From Phoronis australis (lineage: Eukaryota > Phoronida > Phoronidae): a stretch of 64,000 nucleotides of DNA. Below the pieces are notes generated by a model. The model worked only from the letters and a program-made list of their open reading frames with translations. It made no database searches and had not been told where the DNA came from. The position numbers and the translations under genes were made by a program. The DNA is taken from positions 642,291 to 706,290 of the forward strand of contig NMRA01000039.1 in assembly GCA_002633005.1 (NCBI GenBank), written 5' to 3'. This document shows, piece after piece, positions 59,998 through 64,000 of the stretch (position 1 is its first letter; each line of letters opens with the position of its first letter).

Positions 59998-61374
59998 GGG
60001 CCCGGTCTCCAATCTCCGTACTCAGACTCGAATCATGCTCAAACTCACACTTCATACTCAATTCGAGTGCAGACTCAGCTTTGGTGTATTCAATGTCATA
60101 CTCGAAAAATCTGTAGTCGAAATTTCGAGCAACTACTCAGTTTTCGAGCGTACTCGAACTGAAGTGTATCTCATCTATATTTCGAGTACGATTTTGAGTA
60201 AAAATTCGGAGTCTATGCTCAAATTTCAAGTTTGGTATGGCAGTGTGCTTGAAATCGTACTCGAAAATAAATACGAGCCAGAGAACAAAATATCGAAAGG
60301 GAACCAAGAAACACAGCAAATCTAAAAAAATAAGTCCTCTTACCGTATCTCAGCACTTCAATTTCAGTTCAGAGATAATAGTTTTCATCTTAAATCTTCT
60401 TATTCTTCACCTTATTAACCCGCCGTATCACTGTATGTTACGGCCGCCATTCTACTTCTACAATTCCTGGCAACAGGCGCATTGTAATCCCTTGTCGGCG
60501 AGTCATAACAAGCGTCGAAAGCAGTTGTGGGAAAAGTCGTGTGAGAAGTTTGTGCTGCCCTTATTTCGGTATGTGTGCCTACGTTTTGTAGGGTTTCCAA
60601 AAGACGAGGAGGGGAGGGAAGTTAAAAAAAGTTCGCTTCCCTGTCAGGTACATTTCTCATCATAACTTAGTCATCTATAATTCCTCAATCCCCAAATGGA
60701 ATTCCAGATTTTGTTTGCCGATTTCTAAGTAGACGTCTCGTCCCGTTCACTGCCACTGGTGAACTCTGAATGCCTGCACAAGTATTGTTTTTTAACTCAC
60801 GTGCCAAATGTCAACTCACTTGATACATCCCGGTAAAATACAAAGATACAGTATCAAAGTTTGACATCAGCGTAGGCCTACACAGCAATGGGTTTTATGT
60901 CAAGACTAAATTAGCAACAGAGATGTGATGTGATAAGCTGTTACAAATTTCTTAAGACATTTTCGGGACTGGGTGAGGAACTCAAGAAGTAAAGCTTAAC
61001 AATTGCCAAATGTATCAAAGAAATGACATAAGAATATTTAATGAACCTAAAAAATGAATAACAGTTACAGAACACTCAGAATTTCACGTTATAGACATAC
61101 TCTTGCAGTTGTAGCGATAGCAGACGATAATGTAGACCTAGTTCTTGGGGTGGTCTATTCCAATAGCGAGCGATGATTCAGCGCGGCTTTGCGTGATTTT
61201 GCATTTCACATCATAAAGAGTTCCATAGCAACTAGAGTATGAGTGTCAGATTTGAGTACGTTTGGAGTCTACTTGAAACACGACATCAGATACGCTTTTT
61301 TGAGTACGACTCCAGTGAGCACGATTTTGAGTATGAAATCTCGAGTATGAGTACGGAGATTGGAGACCGGGCCC
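59998..61374. mobile_element. Transposon with 27-bp perfect terminal inverted repeats
   Basis: 59998-60024 (GGGCCCGGTCTCCAATCTCC, then GTACTCA) is the exact reverse complement of 61348-61374. Both subterminal regions, about 250 and 130 bp, are full of GTACTCGAA / TTGAGTAC words. The 1377-bp unit holds an open frame (60237-60665) with a weak THAP-like segment. The target duplication is not evident. Confidence 0.8.
60430..60650 (+). pseudogene. Possible decayed THAP-domain exon inside the 27-bp-TIR element
   Basis: An open frame gives ASHNKRRKQLWEK, then RFVGFPKDEEGREVKK. The F-x-x-FPKD-x-E-x-R pattern, preceded by a Cys and an SHNK-like run, resembles the N-terminal half of THAP zinc fingers. 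The second Cys of the expected CxxxxC pair is absent. A CAG followed by GTACAT, possibly a donor, closes the segment. The later Cys-x2-His part of a THAP finger is not seen. This is pattern matching by eye. Confidence 0.3.
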
Positions 61375-61469
61375 TGGTTTTAATGCAATGCACTTAGCAG
61401 CACTGTCTGAGGGTTCAGACTTGGCCACAAACACCACTTAGCCAAGGAGTTTCCTTCAACACAAATGTT

Positions 61470-61605
61470 GTGTAGGATCCTAGAAAAATGTCCAAATTTG
61501 GCAACTGACTTCAGAACCTCATATCAGAAACAGCTGCTCAGAGTCACGTGAAACCTTCAGATACCATACTTTACGCAACGGTTGTTCTCTGAAGCACTCC
61601 TACCG
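61470..61605 (-). mobile_element. TAGGACCTTA-family MITE, 3' end only (reversed)
   Basis: GTTGTGTAGGATCCTAGAAAAATGTCCAAATTTGG followed by CTCATATCAGAAACAGCTG is the reverse complement of the family's 3' end. It stops next to a different repeat beginning ACCGTATTTTCCCTAATAAGCGCCC. Confidence 0.6.
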
Positions 61606-61670
61606 TATTTTCCCTAATAAGCGCCCAGGGTGCTTAGAAAAAATCGCTTCAGGAAGGGGGGCGCTTATTA
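61606..61670. repeat. Inverted GCGCC..TTATTA repeat fragment
   Basis: TACCGTATTTTCCCTAATAAGCGCCC is followed about 35 bp later by GGGGGGCGCTTATTATAG, giving an imperfect fold-back around AATAAGCGCC / GGCGCTTATT. It looks like a MITE end. The outer TACCGTA matches the start of the GTTAACCGCCC elements, but the modules differ. Confidence 0.45.
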
Positions 61671-62817
61671 TAGCCCAAAAGTGGTCGAAATCCGGTCTCC
61701 AAAATAGGTGAAATGGTAAGCTAGAAGTAATCAAATTTACGCTTTGGGACTCATCTGTAACCTATGACAGATTTCTACAAAATTGGCAGTGCACTGCTAT
61801 CAAACTTTGTTGTTAAATTACCAGCATTTTCCAGAAAATCCCAGTGCGAAAACTCCCCGACTGATGCTTCACTCGGCGAGTCCATGTTTTTACAAGACAC
61901 CTGCAGACTGGCATAAATGTAACTCGCCTGTTGGTAACTGGGATCTGCTGCAATGAACATCTGCTCCTGACTGAACATATCAAATTTTTGTTTTTAATGA
62001 TCATCTTGACACTCAAACCCCTGATTTTCTAACTTCTGAATTCAAACGCCTCCGTGTTTAAACACAGACAAGACCATGGCTAAAAAACAAGTTCTGTTCA
62101 AGCAGCGAACCACTTCGATTCTGGCCACTTACCGCTATAAAACTGATCTCGTTGTTCCTTACTCTGTATTCACACGACCATACATTCAAAACTGTATTCA
62201 CACAACCATACATTCAAAACGCTTTAGCTAAAACTCTTCAGATAGAACATGTTACCTTAAAAAATGCCTTCTGTTCACATGACAAGCTTTATACTGCATT
62301 TTAACGGAGTTGAAAGACAGCTGCCGAATGTCGTACGAAATGTTATTATCTGTGCGTATTTGCAATGTTGGCAACATCATCCGGCATGTGTACGGCAACT
62401 CTTTTCAGTGGAAAAAAGCATTATGTTTAAACATTCTGGCAAAAATGCTTTGCTTTCATATGACAAATTTAAAATATAACTTAAAAGGTTAAAGCTAAAA
62501 AGCTTTCAAACAACAAATTTAAAACATTTTAACTTAAAACGTTCTAGTTAAGAGCTTAGTGCGTTTTAAATTCAAAAATGTATTGAGCTTAAAAATTTTA
62601 AATTTGCTATCAAATGACAAATTTACGTTTCAACTTAAAAACATTCTACCTAAAATGTTTTAAGACGCTTGTGCGAATACAACTAATTATGACAAGCAAA
62701 TAAAAACCAGAACCTTTATGTAGCAAATACCTGAGGGCGAGTCAATAGCAAAGGGATATTAAAGCCACTATCACAAGCCCCCCTAAGGGTTTCATGACCA
62801 AATTGCTTTTTCATGCT

Positions 62818-64000
62818 TTAAAGGAGAATGCCACCCGATTTAATTTGTCTTTTTTGCCGTCTAAATCGGTCTATATCCACATCGCCTCGCATACGGTCGA
62901 CCTTACCTTGCCAAGAGGTGTTGCGTTAACTTGTGAGGAAGGTGAGAAACGACGCTAGCGACATCAGTGGCTCATATGCAGAGTGAATGCCGCTATGTTG
63001 CGATGCATCGTTCCCGCTTGTACGAACTAAGCAGCTGCGAGGAAAACGGGTATATCGTTTTTTTTACTTACTCGAGAGTCCGAAATGCTTAGGAAGTGGC
63101 TCATGGTAGTAAAGAATGAAATGTACGCTGCAAATAGCAAGTATGAGGCCGTGAAACATCTCCATGTCTGTGGCCGACGAATGCCAGATTACCAAATAAC
63201 TCCATACGTTCCGTTGTCTGAGCTTGTTCACGGTGCCTCTCTAGTATTTCTTAATCACTCTATTCCTGTTTGAATTGATAGCCTGTAAAACTTAACAATC
63301 CACCTGCGAAGTAGGGACCGATGTCCTCTAGCTAGCCCTAAGTCGGGATTGCAAGTTGCCATGTTGGCGTTTATTACTGAGCGTTCTGTTTCAAAATGAA
63401 TTGTTCTCATCCTAACCAATACTCATATAAAACTGAAACAAAGTCTGTCTCATTAGATGCCATTTGTAATGCCTTTGGAGTGTTCGTGAGTGCAAATGAT
63501 TTGAGAAGCCAGCAATGAATAAATCACTGCGTTACCGGCTTTAGGTGCAATAAAACTAATTGACAGGACACCGAAGCGAAGCCGTGTGAGCTCAAGCTAA
63601 TTTAGTGTTTGCTGGCAGAAACTGTTGTGAAACAACGATTTCCATCCCAAGGCCAGATGTTAGGGGAATCTTTATTTACATTTACATTACTCAAATAATG
63701 ATCATCAATGTACAACTTCTGCCCCGACGGTGCTGTTGCCAAAGCGGAACATGAATTCGTGGCCCTCGACGAGTAAGTAGATTTGCAGTTTCGTGGCTAA
63801 TTCACCAACATAATCACGTGCACATTACTTTGGCTCACTAGTATAGTATTTTCTTGACTGGAAGTTTTATTTCCACTGAACTGTGGCTGGTTTATGTTCG
63901 TGATGTCTGATCAGTTTCCGAGCCACTGGCCGGGATCATGATAACGAGTCAATCCGGGCGGCCGCGACGGGCCTGATCGGGCTCCGAGCCACTGGCCAGG
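62818..64000 (+). mobile_element. THAP-bearing transposon, copy 2 (runs off the window)
   Basis: Begins TTAA AGGAGAATGCC and follows copy 1 through CGGTCTATA-CCACATC-CCTCG, the THAP-like segment and TTTCAAAATGAATTGTTCTCA. It then skips about 1.1 kb of copy 1 and rejoins near GTGTTTGCTGGCAGAAA. It ends the window in GGCCGCGACGGGCCTGATCGG and GAGCCACTGGCC repeats. The right terminus is outside. Confidence 0.65.
62992..63200 (+). pseudogene. Broken THAP zinc-finger coding segment, copy 2
   Basis: The frame from about 62995 gives LRCIVPACTN followed by a stop. A second frame from 63085 gives MLRKWLMVVKNEMYAANSKY then EAVKHLHVCGRRMP. It keeps the first Cys pair, the Trp and the third Cys, but CGRR replaces CGRH and the stretch after it present in copy 1 is missing. 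It is broken differently from copy 1. Confidence 0.55.

Larger units (their letters stand above)
31449..64000 (-). other. Elk gene first intron and/or 5' flank
   Basis: No sequence matching the expected N-terminal cap (a Pro-Gln-Asn-Thr-Phe-Leu-Asp type motif followed by a phase-1 donor) was found, so exon 1 is probably farther upstream. The region is mostly transposable elements, tandem arrays and AT-rich single-copy DNA. Stretches 31600-32680, 37250-38600, 38770-40270, 44900-46750, 50740-52200 and 56800-57650 show nothing I can identify. Confidence 0.5.

Overview
The window is invertebrate metazoan genomic DNA: AT-rich and intron-rich, packed with short inverted-repeat DNA elements (MITEs) and tRNA-derived SINE pieces, with one 396-base assembly gap and three isolated N bases. 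Nothing suggests bacteria, organelle or virus. Two near-copy blocks joined by single Ns differ by about 1%, as two haplotypes of a heterozygous marine animal would. I cannot name the species. The only gene identified with certainty is a voltage-gated potassium channel of the Elk branch of the KCNH (EAG) family, on the minus strand. || Gene layout, read right to left: exon 2 (31218-31448) and exon 3 (28619-28753) encode the PAS (eag) domain. Exon 4 (10800-10960) encodes the PAS-to-membrane linker with the Elk-specific ARRRSRAVLYH stretch. Exon 5 (913-1147) encodes the pre-S1 segment, S1 and the start of S2. All four have AG/GT borders and their phases join without a break (762 coding bases). 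Exon 1, the start codon and the promoter are not recognised and probably lie beyond base 64000. The rest of S2, the voltage sensor, the pore and the cyclic-nucleotide-binding homology domain lie beyond base 1. The window therefore holds introns of about 2.2, 17.7 and 9.7 kb and at least 32 kb of first intron or upstream DNA. || Repeat layout: (1) a family of about 2.4-2.7 kb transposons whose ends carry repeated GTTAA(C/G)CGCCCA modules: complete at 11952-14649 and 32690-35116, a terminus at 1-269 and a decayed terminus near 22748. (2) A MITE family with termini like TATGTAGGACCTTAT; one copy has grown a 31-bp tandem array from its end. (3) A roughly 200-bp MITE family with termini like AAAATCTCACCAATTTCGGACA. 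(4) Single MITEs at 18848-19377, 28827-29205, 53094-53345, 59998-61374 and others. (5) Two related elements at 55467-58160 and 62818-64000 with decayed THAP zinc-finger coding sequence and TTAA at the left edge. (6) tRNA-like SINE heads at 20650 and 52360, and a 22-bp-arm hairpin at 47440-47509. (7) Tandem arrays at 23617, 27095, 38601 and 43229. || Possible but unproven coding segments are a small plus-strand unit at 44413-44804 and a minus-strand open exon at 48796-49010. The longest open frames elsewhere fall in repeats or have no supporting signals.
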